A DNA stretch of 41,276 nt from Taklimakanibacter lacteus. GTDB lineage: Bacteria > Pseudomonadota > Alphaproteobacteria > Rhizobiales > Aestuariivirgaceae. The stretch covers positions 1 through 41,276 of the forward strand of contig QOZQ01000007.1 in assembly GCA_003576695.1 (NCBI GenBank). Reading direction: 5' to 3'. The notes under the pieces are model-generated. The model searched no databases. It was not told the origin of the DNA and was given only the letters and a program-made list of their open reading frames with translations. Of the stretch, positions 7,632 to 15,910 are shown piece after piece. Positions within the stretch are counted from its first letter, which is position 1; each line of letters begins with the position of its first letter. A program made the translations under genes and the position numbers.

Positions 7632-9029
7632 TTATCGCCCCAATGCGCCCAGGACACGCACCCAGCTTCTGATGCCACGGTGGAAGCTCGAGAGATTGTA
7701 TTTCTCGTTCGGACTGTGGAGCGCGTCGTCATTCAGGCCAAAGCCGATGAGCACGCTGTCCATGCCCAGCACATCCTTGAAATAGCGCACGATCGGAATT
7801 GAGCCGCCGGAGCCGATGAGTGCCGTGTTGCGGCCGAACTCATCCTTGAGCGCTGCGGCGCTCTTGCGGATGAGGGGGGAGGTTTCCGCGATCTCGCTTG
7901 CCGGGCTGCCGGGCCCCGAAGAGGAGAATTCGATGCGGCAGTCCTTCGGCACCTGCGCCTTGGCGAAAGCGCGGAAGGCCTTCTGGATCTTCTGCGGATT
8001 CTGCTTGCCGACGAGGCGGAAGGTGAGCTTGGCATGCGCCTGGGACGGAATCACCGTCTTGGTGCCGGCACCGGTATATCCGCCCCAGATGCCGTTCACC
8101 TCGGCAGTCGGCCGGGCCCAGACCTGCTCGAGCACACTCTTGCCCTTTTCGCCCGCCGGGACCGAAAGGCCGACTTCCTTCAGGAACTTCTTGTCGGAGA
8201 ATTTGAGCTTTCCCCATTGCGCCTTGACGTCCTTCGGCAGATCGCTGACACCGTCATAGAAGCCGGGGATGGTGACCTTGCCGTTCTTGTCGTGCAGCTT
8301 GGACAGAAGCTTCGACAGGATGCGGATGGGATTGGCGGCCGGGCCGCCATAGGCGCCGGAATGGAGATCGACACGGGGACCGGTGATGGTGATCTCGTCC
8401 TTCACCATGCCGCGCAGCCGCGTGGTGATCGCCGGTGTCTTCTCGTCCCACATATTGGTGTCGCACACGAAAGCGGCATCGCAGGAGAGCTCCGCCCTGT
8501 TCTCCTTCAGGAAGGGAACGAGGCTGGGCGAGCCCGATTCTTCCTCGCCCTCGATCAGGATCGTCGCCTTGACCGGCAGCGTGCCCGTCTCGGCGATCCA
8601 GGCCCGCATCGCCTCGATGAAGGTCAGGAACTGGCCCTTGTCATCGGCGGTGCCGCGGCCATAGAGGCGCACGACGCCGTCCTTGCCGGTGCGCTTCTCG
8701 GGCTCGAAGGGCGGGGTCGTCCATTTATCGAGGGGATCGGGCGGCTGCACATCGTAATGGCCGTAGAACAGGAAATGCGGGACCTTGCCCGCTTTATCCT
8801 TCGGCTCGAAATGCGCCACCACCATCGGATGACCGGGCGTGTCGCGCAAGCTCGCTGAAAAGCCGAGCGCCTCGAGGTCGGCGGCGACGCGCTCGGCCGC
8901 CCGGCGGCAATCTGCTTTATAGGCCGGATCCGTCGAAATCGAGGGAATCCGCACCAGGTCGAAAAGCCGGTCGAGGCTGCGCTCCAGCCCCTTGTCCGCC
9001 GTGCTGAGGATGTCGTCGATCCTTGTCAT
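7632..9029 (-). CDS. M20 family metallopeptidase (dipeptidase-like), copy 1
   Basis: A 465-residue zinc peptidase of the M20/M25/M40 clan. Metal and catalytic motifs are intact: GHYDVQPPDP (His91, Asp93), GRGTADDKGQ (Asp130) and EGEEESGS (Glu pair at about 162-163), followed by the dimerisation domain starting near VDLHSGAYGG and the final NEKYNLSSFHRGIRSW block. Family members of this size hydrolyse dipeptides or N-acyl amino acids. It overlaps the upstream paralogue by 4 bp (ATGA) and shares very similar sequence along the whole length, indicating a tandem duplication. No signal peptide, so probably cytosolic. Substrate unknown. Confidence 0.9.
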   Translation of the reverse strand: MTRIDDILSTADKGLERSLDRLFDLVRIPSISTDPAYKADCRRAAERVAADLEALGFSASLRDTPGHPMVVAHFEPKDKAGKVPHFLFYGHYDVQPPDPLDKWTTPPFEPEKRTGKDGVVRLYGRGTADDKGQFLTFIEAMRAWIAETGTLPVKATILIEGEEESGSPSLVPFLKENRAELSCDAAFVCDTNMWDEKTPAITTRLRGMVKDEITITGPRVDLHSGAYGGPAANPIRILSKLLSKLHDKNGKVTIPGFYDGVSDLPKDVKAQWGKLKFSDKKFLKEVGLSVPAGEKGKSVLEQVWARPTAEVNGIWGGYTGAGTKTVIPSQAHAKLTFRLVGKQNPQKIQKAFRAFAKAQVPKDCRIEFSSSGPGSPASEIAETSPLIRKSAAALKDEFGRNTALIGSGGSIPIVRYFKDVLGMDSVLIGFGLNDDALHSPNEKYNLSSFHRGIRSWVRVLGALGR

Positions 9030-10444
9030 GATTTGCCGCGCCCCTGTTGCTCCGCGATGCCGGCGATGATGCGGGTCCAGCTGCGGATGCCTTTGCGAAA
9101 ACTGGAAAGATTGTATTTCTCGTTCGGGCTGTGGACACTGTCATCCTCGAGCCCGAAGCCTACCAGCAGCGTATCGACGCCGAGAAGCGACTTGAAGGTT
9201 CCGACCACCGGGATCGAAGCGCCGTCCGCCATCAGCACCGGCTCCTTTTTCCACTCATCCTTGAGTGCCGCCTGCGCCAGGCGCACCCAGGGGCTCGATT
9301 CGGAGACCGTGACCGCCATCGAGTCCCCGCCTTCCGATTTGTAACGGACCTTGCAGTCGGCAGGCAGACGCGCCTTGACGAATTCCCGCAGGCCCTTGCG
9401 AATGCGCGCCGGGGCCTGGCGGCCGACCAGGCGGAAGCTGAGCTTCGCCATGGCTTGCGCCGGCAACACGGTCTTCGAGCCGGCGCCGGTATAGCCCGAA
9501 TAGACGCCATTGATCTCGGCCGTCGGCCGCGACCACATCTGCTCATGGACGGCATAGCCTTTCTCGCCCGCCGGGATCGAAAGCCCCACGCCCTTGAGGT
9601 ATTTCTTCTCCGGGAATTTGAGCGATTTCCACTGCCGCCTTGTGGCCAAAGGCACCGGATCGACCCCGTCATAGAAGCCGGGAATGGCGACCCGGCCATT
9701 GCGGTCATGGAGATCGCCCAGGATCTTCGTCAGCACACGGATGGGGTTGCGGGCCGGTCCGCCGTACAGGCCTGAATGCAGGTCCTTGGAGGGGCCGGAA
9801 ATGACGATCTCCTCGGAGATGCAGCCGCGCAGCCGTGTCGTGATGGCGGGGGTCTTCGCGTCCCACATGCCTGTATCACAAATGAACGCCACATCGGCCT
9901 TGAGCCTGGTCCGGTTCTTCGCGACATAGCGGTCGAGATGGGTCGAATCGCCCTCCTCGTCGCCCTCCAGCAGGACGGTGAGGCGGAACGGAAGGCTGCC
10001 TCTGGCCTTGAGCCAGGCACGGCTGGCCTCCAGGAAGGTCATGAGTTGGCCCTTGTCGTCACAGGCACCACGGGCAAAAATCCGAGTCTCACCATCTGCA
10101 CCCTTGCGCAGTCGGGGCTCGAAAGGCGGGCTTTCCCACAGCTCCAGCGGGTCGGCTGGCTGAACATCGTAATGGCCGTAGAACAGGATGCGAGGCGCAT
10201 GGGACGGCAAATCCTTGGGCGCATATTCAGCCACTATCACCGGCTGGCCGGTGGTCGCCTCGATTCGCGCCTCGAAGCCCATATCCGCGAGCAGGCCCTT
10301 GAGCCATGCCGCAGCGTCACGACAGGCTCCGTGATAGGCCGGATCGGTGGCAACGGTCGGAAATCTGAGCAGCTCGAACAGGCGCGCGAGGCTGTCGTCG
10401 AGGGCGGCATCGACGCCCTGCAAAACATCGTCAAGACTTTTCAT
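9026..10444 (-). CDS. M20 family metallopeptidase (dipeptidase-like), copy 2
   Basis: A 472-residue paralogue of the next gene, transcribed first. It keeps His91/Asp93 (GHYDVQPADP), the central Asp (ARGACDDKGQ) and the Glu pair (EGDEEGDS), but the segment after the Glu pair differs from copy 1 (EGEEESGS), which may reflect a different substrate pocket. The C-terminal block NEKYNLSSFRKGIRSW is nearly the same as in copy 1. Translational coupling through the 4-bp overlap suggests that both subunits are made together; homo- or heterodimers are possible because this clan dimerises. It is divergent from the SLC13-type transporter, with an 80-bp spacer. Confidence 0.9.
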   Translation of the reverse strand: MKSLDDVLQGVDAALDDSLARLFELLRFPTVATDPAYHGACRDAAAWLKGLLADMGFEARIEATTGQPVIVAEYAPKDLPSHAPRILFYGHYDVQPADPLELWESPPFEPRLRKGADGETRIFARGACDDKGQLMTFLEASRAWLKARGSLPFRLTVLLEGDEEGDSTHLDRYVAKNRTRLKADVAFICDTGMWDAKTPAITTRLRGCISEEIVISGPSKDLHSGLYGGPARNPIRVLTKILGDLHDRNGRVAIPGFYDGVDPVPLATRRQWKSLKFPEKKYLKGVGLSIPAGEKGYAVHEQMWSRPTAEINGVYSGYTGAGSKTVLPAQAMAKLSFRLVGRQAPARIRKGLREFVKARLPADCKVRYKSEGGDSMAVTVSESSPWVRLAQAALKDEWKKEPVLMADGASIPVVGTFKSLLGVDTLLVGFGLEDDSVHSPNEKYNLSSFRKGIRSWTRIIAGIAEQQGRGKS

Positions 10445-10524
10445 CTACAAAAACCTGAAGGAATTTCCCCGGTGAGTACCATGCAGTCTCTCATGCGCCA
10501 TAATCCTTCGGCAAGGGCCGCAGA

Positions 10525-12075
10525 ATGACGCAAGCGGCTGCCACTTTCTCGCTTCCGCGCGACAGCCTGCAGGCGCATGAAGCCAGCCAGCGGCTGACGC
10601 GCTTCCAGCGCCGCGGCTACCAGCGCTACCTCATTCTGCGCCAGAATGTCGACCTCAATTTCTTCTGGGCGCGGCGGTGGTTCTTCATCACCATGCTGGT
10701 GGGCTTCCTGCTGATCGTCGCGCCGACACCGGATGGCCTGACCGAGGAAGGGCAGATCGTGCTCGCCATGTCGGTCATGGCCACCATGCTGTTCGTGACC
10801 GAGGCGGTGCCGCTGCCCACCGTGCCGCTCCTCATCATCATCGGCCAGGTGGTCCTCCTCAAGGTCGACCCCACGAAAGTGGCGCAAAGCCTGATGACCG
10901 ACTCGGTCCTGTTCATCATGGGCTCGCTGATGCTGGCGGTCGCCATCGTGAAGCAGCGTCTCGACCGGCGCATCGCCTGGTCGATCGTGCAGATGACCGG
11001 CACCAACGTCTACTGGATCAGCTTCGGGATCACCGCGGTCTGCGGCACGCTCGCCGCCTTCATCGGCGAGCACACGGTTGCCGCCATGATGCTTCCGGTC
11101 GGCGTGACGCTCATCACGCTGACCTCGCAGGAACCGAAGAAAGTGCATAATCTGGCGGCCGTCATCCTGTTCTCGATCGCCTATGGCTGCTCGATCGCCG
11201 GCGTCGCCACCCCGTCGGGCGGCGCCCGCAACGCCATCATCATCTCCTACTGGAAAGACCTCCTCTACGATCCGCTCGATCCCGCGACGCGGCGCTATCT
11301 CATGGATTACCTGACCTGGGCGGTCTATGCCTTCCCGATGTTCCTGATCCGCCTGCCGATCGTGGCGGCGATCCTCGTCTTCACCTTCAAGCCGGAAACG
11401 ACCGACATGTCGCGCTCGGTCTCGCGGCTTCGCACCCAGGTGATCATGGACGGCCCGCTCAAGCCTTCGGGCTGGCTCACCATCCTGATCTTCTGCCTGA
11501 CCATCCTCGGCTGGATATTCCTGTCGCAGCATCTGGGCCTCGGCGTCATCGCACTGATCGGCGTCGCGGCCTTCCTGGTCTTCGGCCTGGTGCGCTGGGA
11601 GGATATCAATTCCGGCGTCAACTGGGGTGTCGTCCTGCTTTACGCGGCGGCGATCTCGCTCGGCGTCGAGATGACGGAAACGGGTGCGGCCGACTGGGTG
11701 GCGAAGAGCTTCCTGGCCTTGCTGCAGAATATCGGCGCCGGCAGCGGCCTCGGCTTCAATACCGCGATTTCGCTCCTCACCATCGGCGTGTCCAACACGA
11801 TGACGGCGGGTGCCGCGGTGGCGGTGCTCGGCCCCGTCCTGCTCAACACGGCCCATGTCGCCGGCCAGGACCCGATCATCGTCGGCTTCCTTACCGCGAT
11901 CTCCTCGGCCTTCGGCTATCTGACGCCGGCCGCGCAGCCCGCTTTCACCATCATCTATGCGTCGGGCTACCTCAAGGGCAGCGACTTCTTCAAGATCGGC
12001 TCGCGCATGATGATCGTCTCGGTCATCATCCTGCTCGGACTCGCAAGCCTCTATTGGCCCTTGATCGCGCGTTAG
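10525..12075 (+). CDS. SLC13/DASS-type anion:sodium symporter
   Basis: A 516-residue inner-membrane transporter with about 12 hydrophobic segments. Family hallmarks are TEAVPLPTVPLLIIIGQ in the first half and GVSNTMTAGAAVAVLGPVLL in the second, corresponding to the two substrate/sodium-binding hairpins of the divalent anion:Na+ symporters (dicarboxylates, sulfate). A hydrophilic N-terminus of about 50 residues precedes the first helix. The start at 10525 has AAGGG about 8 nt upstream. It is followed, after a palindromic repeat, by a universal stress protein gene on the same strand, a pairing often seen with transporters. Which anion is moved cannot be told from sequence. Confidence 0.85.
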   Translation: MTQAAATFSLPRDSLQAHEASQRLTRFQRRGYQRYLILRQNVDLNFFWARRWFFITMLVGFLLIVAPTPDGLTEEGQIVLAMSVMATMLFVTEAVPLPTVPLLIIIGQVVLLKVDPTKVAQSLMTDSVLFIMGSLMLAVAIVKQRLDRRIAWSIVQMTGTNVYWISFGITAVCGTLAAFIGEHTVAAMMLPVGVTLITLTSQEPKKVHNLAAVILFSIAYGCSIAGVATPSGGARNAIIISYWKDLLYDPLDPATRRYLMDYLTWAVYAFPMFLIRLPIVAAILVFTFKPETTDMSRSVSRLRTQVIMDGPLKPSGWLTILIFCLTILGWIFLSQHLGLGVIALIGVAAFLVFGLVRWEDINSGVNWGVVLLYAAAISLGVEMTETGAADWVAKSFLALLQNIGAGSGLGFNTAISLLTIGVSNTMTAGAAVAVLGPVLLNTAHVAGQDPIIVGFLTAISSAFGYLTPAAQPAFTIIYASGYLKGSDFFKIGSRMMIVSVIILLGLASLYWPLIAR

Positions 12076-12120
12076 AGCAAATCCCGCCAAGTTCGGCGAA
12101 GTGGATTCCACTTCGCCGGG
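12072..12120. repeat. TTAGAGCAAATCC intergenic palindromic repeat, copy A
   Basis: Begins with the stop codon of the transporter gene and contains a perfect hairpin with 11-bp arms (12094-12104 with 12108-12118) and a 3-nt loop. The leading TTAGAGCAAATCC-GCCAA-GTT is shared with 15131-15153. This style of repeat is widespread between genes in Rhizobiales. The hairpin could also slow or end transcription, though no T-tract follows. Confidence 0.55.
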
Positions 12121-12158
12121 ATGCGCGCTAAGATCGAGTCGCGGAAAGGAAACTGCGA

Positions 12159-13175
12159 GTGTTGAAGAAGCTGTTCACGCGCACCAGGCTCAGCGACCGG
12201 CAGGAGCGCGCGGTGCAGAAGACCCTGCAGAACCTGCGCCAGCAGCGGCGCAACCGGTTCCGCATCCTCGCCTGCATCGATGGAACGGAAGAAGCCTTCA
12301 TCACCGTCCAGTTCGCCGCCCGCCTCGCCCTCAACGACGAGTGCGACATCATCGTCCTCTATGTGCGCCCGATCGACCAGGCTTTGTGGTCGGGCGGCCT
12401 GCAATTGCGCATCGCCCGGCAGAACATGATGGATTCGGGCTTCGAGCTGCCAGGGGTGCGCGACCTCAAGCGGGCGCTTTCCATCCTCAAGGAGGAAGGC
12501 ATCGATGTCGAAAGCTGGCCCAAGGAAGCCAGCCAGCAGGATGCCTGGGGCGACCCCGCCGGCGACACGAAGGTGGAATATATAAGCCCCAAGGGACGCA
12601 GCGTCGTGCTCAAGCTCAAGACGGCGCCTGACGCCGCCAACGGCATCCTCGATCAATATGAGCTCGGCCCCTACAATCTGATGATCCTGGGCGAGCCATC
12701 GCGCTGGCGCGGCGAGTTCAAGGCCTGGTTCGGAACCGGCGTCGTCCAGGAAGTGGTGACCCATGCCCCCTGCTCGGTCCTGGTAGCGCGTCCGAGCCTC
12801 GACAAGGAAGGCTTCTTCATCTGCACTGACGGGTCCTCGCGCTCGATGCAGGCGGTGCGCCGCGCCGCCGTCCTCGCCCATATGATGGGCGCGTCGATCA
12901 CGCTGTTTTCGGTGGCCCCCGACGAAGCGGCGCGCCCGGCGGCGGAAGAGGCTGTCGCCAATGCCAGAGCCCTGCTCAAGGCCATGAAGATCACGGTCAC
13001 CGATACGCGCACCGCGGTGGGCGACACGGCGGAGGAGATCATCGAGACCGGGTCCAGCTACCGCATCATCGTGGTGACGGATGAAGGCCGCTCGCGCCTG
13101 CAACGCATCTTCAAGGGATCAACGGCAAGCGCCGTCGTTCATGATGCGCGCACCAGCGTCCTCGATGTCAGATAG
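12159..13175 (+). CDS. two-domain universal stress protein
   Basis: A 338-residue cytosolic protein with two UspA-like Rossmann folds. Domain 1 (about 34-210) begins FRILACIDGTEEAFITVQFA; domain 2 (about 220-338) begins GFFICTDGSSRSMQAVRRAA and ends near FKGSTASAVVHDA. Domain 1 carries an insertion of about 60 residues in the middle, which is unusual. The start is GTG at 12159 with AAAGGA about 8 nt upstream. It follows the transporter on the same strand with an 83-bp gap, so it may be co-transcribed and modulate that transporter, as proposed for other transporter-linked Usp proteins; that link is inference. Confidence 0.8.
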   Translation: MLKKLFTRTRLSDRQERAVQKTLQNLRQQRRNRFRILACIDGTEEAFITVQFAARLALNDECDIIVLYVRPIDQALWSGGLQLRIARQNMMDSGFELPGVRDLKRALSILKEEGIDVESWPKEASQQDAWGDPAGDTKVEYISPKGRSVVLKLKTAPDAANGILDQYELGPYNLMILGEPSRWRGEFKAWFGTGVVQEVVTHAPCSVLVARPSLDKEGFFICTDGSSRSMQAVRRAAVLAHMMGASITLFSVAPDEAARPAAEEAVANARALLKAMKITVTDTRTAVGDTAEEIIETGSSYRIIVVTDEGRSRLQRIFKGSTASAVVHDARTSVLDVR

Positions 13176-13198
13176 GCCTTGCGCCAGGCCGGAAGCCG

Positions 13199-13906
13199 TC
13201 AGGACTGGCCCGGCGACATGGCATCGAGATATTCCTCGAGATGCTCGAGATTCTCGAAACGCATCCAGCCATCGTCGGTCTCGGCCTCGACCGTGCCGTC
13301 GGACAGGACGCGCGCCGGCCGGCCTCTGATCAGACGCTCCTCGACGACAAAGAGCTGCGTGTCCTCGACTTCAGCCTCTTCCGCGGGCGGCTCCTCGACC
13401 GGCGGCGGGGGTGCCGGAGGCTCAGGTTCCGTCACGCCGAGAACGTCGTTGAGCTCGTCCTTGGCCTTGTCCATGGCCGCGATCGTTTCCTTGCTCTCGG
13501 CGACGGCCCGGCTGGTTTCCGCTTTCGATTCCTCGATGAGGGCATCGATCTTGCTGACCGATGACGCGGGCTCGACGACGGGGGTCGGAACCGGGAAAGG
13601 CGGCGGCGAGTCCGTCACTTCGCTGAACTCGGAAATCGTCGTCGCGGCCGCGACAGCGGGCGCTTGGCCCGCATCCTGGCCCGACAGCCAGGCGCGCAGG
13701 TCACGGGTGGCGGCAGCGGTCTTGTCCATTGCGCCGATGACGCCGCCAAGTCCGACAAGACCCAGGCCGCCGACAAGCAGGACCGCGGCGACCTCGGGCG
13801 TCAGCCCCAGGACCTGCATCTGGCCTGGTGAAACATAGATCAGTGCTCCAATCACCGCGCCGGCAGCGGCGACGATGATGCCCAGAATGATCATCAGTTT
13901 CGACAT
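13199..13906 (-). CDS. membrane-anchored proline/acid-rich protein of unknown function
   Basis: A 235-residue protein I do not recognise. Two hydrophobic helices near the N-terminus (MIILGIIVAAAGAVIGALIY and VAAVLLVGGLGLVGLGGVIG) are followed by a long, low-complexity region rich in Glu, Pro and Ala, including a helical stretch about 115-165 (IDALIEESKAETSRAVAES) and a PPAPPPP segment, and a small folded tail (RLIRGRPARVLSDGTVEAET followed by WMRFENLEHLEEYL). Start at 13906 is backed by GAGGTC about 5 nt upstream. The layout suggests an envelope-linked scaffold or a protein influencing cell shape, but no function can be assigned. It is convergent with the universal stress protein gene. Confidence 0.75.
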   Translation of the reverse strand: MSKLMIILGIIVAAAGAVIGALIYVSPGQMQVLGLTPEVAAVLLVGGLGLVGLGGVIGAMDKTAAATRDLRAWLSGQDAGQAPAVAAATTISEFSEVTDSPPPFPVPTPVVEPASSVSKIDALIEESKAETSRAVAESKETIAAMDKAKDELNDVLGVTEPEPPAPPPPVEEPPAEEAEVEDTQLFVVEERLIRGRPARVLSDGTVEAETDDGWMRFENLEHLEEYLDAMSPGQS

Positions 13907-14029
13907 GGTTGACCTCTTCCCCACTGCACGATTCGCCGATTAAAGCGAACATATGGTAAATCTTGCGTTACTGGCGGGTAAGATCAAGCTTTTATGGGCA
14001 TTTAGGGTGAACGCCAAGGCTTGGAAAAA

Positions 14030-15121
14030 TCAGTCCTCGATCACGATCCGGGGTGACTTCCGGACAGTTCCGGTCTCGACCTGGGCCCAAACCTCCTCGG
14101 CGATCTTGCGGAAAATGGCCGCATGCACGCCCTGCGGCAGGGTCGCCACGACCGGTTCGCCGGCATCGGAGCGGGCGCGCACCTCCATGTCGAGCGGCAC
14201 TTCACCCAGGAACGGCACGCCCAGACGGTGGGCCTCCTCGCGGGCGCCGCCGTGGCCGAATATCTCATGGCGCTCGCCGCATTTGCCGCAGATGAAATAG
14301 CTCATATTCTCGATGATGCCGAGCACCGGGACACTGACCTTGCGAAACATGTTGAGCCCTTTGCGGGCATCGAGCAGCGCCAGATCCTGCGGCGTCGAGA
14401 CGATCACCGCCCCTGACAGCGGCGTCTGCTGGGCCAGCGTCAATTGTGCATCGCCCGTGCCGGGCGGCATATCGACGATCATGATGTCGATCTCACCCCA
14501 GGTGACATCGCGCAGCATCTGCATCAAGGCCGACATCACCATGGGGCCGCGCCAGATCATCGGCGTGTCCTCGGGCACGAGGAAGCCCATCGACATGACC
14601 TTGAGACCGTAGGCCTCCATCGGCTGCATGAGCTTGCCCTGCATGTCGGCGGCCTTGGGCTTGCCCATGATGCCGAGCAGCTTGGGCAGCGAAGGCCCAT
14701 AGACATCGGCATCGAGCATGGCGACGCGCAGGCCGTTGGCCTTCAATGCCAAAGCGAGATTGACCGCCATGGTCGACTTGCCGACGCCGCCTTTGCCGGA
14801 TGCCACCGCCACGATATGGCGAAGCCCCGGGATGCCGGCGCGCAGATTGGCCGTCTTCGGCGGCGCCTGCTTGCGCTCGGCGGTGAGCGCCACCATGACT
14901 TTCTCGACACCGGGCAGGCTTGCGACAACGCGCTCGGCTTCGCGGCGCAAGGGTTCCATCGCGGCCGTGTTCGCGGCATCGGCGGTGATCGCGAACATCA
15001 CCCGGTTGTTGGCGATGACGATGTCGCTGATGAGCCCGGCCGAGACGACATCTTGCGTTGCGCCGGGCAGCCTGAGGTGGCCCAAAGCCTCCAGTATCTT
15101 CTCGCGCGTGATCTTTTCCAT
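14030..15121 (-). CDS. apbC: Mrp/ApbC Fe-S cluster carrier ATPase
   Basis: A 363-residue Mrp/NBP35-type P-loop protein. Residues 1-90 form a MIP18-like (DUF59) domain, followed by the deviant Walker A VASGKGGVGKST (107-118), the switch segment VDMPPGTGDAQLTL, and the CxxC pair in YFICGKCGERHEIFGHG that holds a bridging [4Fe-4S] cluster between subunits. It delivers Fe-S clusters to apoproteins. Length and domain order are typical of the bacterial family. Its start lies 10 bp from an intergenic repeat (copy B), and the uracil-DNA glycosylase gene ends just upstream on the same strand. Confidence 0.92.
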   Translation of the reverse strand: MEKITREKILEALGHLRLPGATQDVVSAGLISDIVIANNRVMFAITADAANTAAMEPLRREAERVVASLPGVEKVMVALTAERKQAPPKTANLRAGIPGLRHIVAVASGKGGVGKSTMAVNLALALKANGLRVAMLDADVYGPSLPKLLGIMGKPKAADMQGKLMQPMEAYGLKVMSMGFLVPEDTPMIWRGPMVMSALMQMLRDVTWGEIDIMIVDMPPGTGDAQLTLAQQTPLSGAVIVSTPQDLALLDARKGLNMFRKVSVPVLGIIENMSYFICGKCGERHEIFGHGGAREEAHRLGVPFLGEVPLDMEVRARSDAGEPVVATLPQGVHAAIFRKIAEEVWAQVETGTVRKSPRIVIED

Positions 15122-15130
15122 CGGCCTCGC

Positions 15131-15177
15131 TTAGAGCAAATCCTGCCAAAGTTGAAGACTTCGGCGACGCCAAAGTC
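15131..15177. repeat. TTAGAGCAAATCC intergenic palindromic repeat, copy B
   Basis: Shares TTAGAGCAAATCC, GCCAA and GTT with copy A at 12072, then diverges, and contains its own hairpin (GACTT-x-GGC at 15157 pairing with GCC-x-AAGTC ending at 15177). It fills the 54-bp gap between the glycosylase stop codon and the apbC start, so it may form part of the apbC leader. Confidence 0.5.
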
Positions 15178-15802
15178 AGGAAGACCCGTGCGCAGGGAAG
15201 AGAGCTGCAATTTCCTGGCGCAGGACCGGCAGAAGCTCATCGGTGAACCATGGGTGCTTCTTCAGCCAGGCATTGTTGCGCCATGACGGGTGCGGCAGCG
15301 GCAGCACGCGTGGCCGCAGGGCAAGAGCCAGGCGCCAGTTGCGTACCGCGGCCGTCACATCCGCACCGGCAAGATCGCCCATGTGCCAGAGCTGGGCTGG
15401 TCGGCCCAGGCAGACGATGAGCTCGATCGCGCTCAGATGCGACATGAGCTCGTCGCGCCAGGCGGGCGCGCATTCGCGCCTCGGCGGCAGATCGGCGCCC
15501 TTGGCATTTTGCCCGGGAAAGCAGAAGCCCATGGGAACGACGGCAACACGGCGTTCATCATAAAAGAGGGTCTCGTCCATCCCCAGCCATTGCCTGAGCC
15601 GCACGCCGGAGGGATCGGTGAAGGGCCGCCCCGAAGCATGCACCCTGGTGCCCGGCGCCTGGCCGGCGATCAGGAGCCTTGCCGTTGAACTTGCTTGGAA
15701 AACCGGCCTCGGTTCGTGCGGAAGGGGGCGGCCGCGCGGCGCTTCGATGCACAGGCGGCAGGCCCTTATGCGCCGGGTCAGACGCTCAAATTTCCGTGGC
15801 AT
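15176..15802 (-). CDS. Fe-S uracil-DNA glycosylase family protein
   Basis: A 208-residue protein of the UDG superfamily (family 4/5 type). The active-site block is GQAPGTRVHASGRPFTDPSG, and the second catalytic block is LPLPHPSWRNN. Four cysteines placed as CRLC near the N-terminus and C-x16-C in the region FCFPGQ to RRECAP should hold a [4Fe-4S] cluster, as in the thermostable family 4 enzymes. Expected role: removal of uracil or related bases from DNA. The start is either ATG 15802 or ATG 15811; neither has a good Shine-Dalgarno sequence. It precedes apbC, a Fe-S carrier, on the same strand, which is fitting for an Fe-S enzyme. Confidence 0.85.
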   Translation of the reverse strand: MPRKFERLTRRIRACRLCIEAPRGRPLPHEPRPVFQASSTARLLIAGQAPGTRVHASGRPFTDPSGVRLRQWLGMDETLFYDERRVAVVPMGFCFPGQNAKGADLPPRRECAPAWRDELMSHLSAIELIVCLGRPAQLWHMGDLAGADVTAAVRNWRLALALRPRVLPLPHPSWRNNAWLKKHPWFTDELLPVLRQEIAALFPAHGSS

Positions 15803-15910
15803 GGTAAACACATAAGATCATTTTTAGCGTTTTCTCGAACAGGGCTTTAAGCCGGCTCGTCTATCCTGCGCCACGGGACGACTTAATGGGCGAAAATTCC
15901 GCAGGCCACC

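Noticed and set aside
10441-12111. 556-codon open frame on the minus strand
   Set aside because: It is the antisense of the SLC13-type transporter gene, is dominated by Asp, Arg, Gly and His codons, and shows no domain; a GC-rich codon-bias shadow. Similar antisense frames at 3053-4021, 12072-13103 and 20587-21567 were dropped for the same reason.
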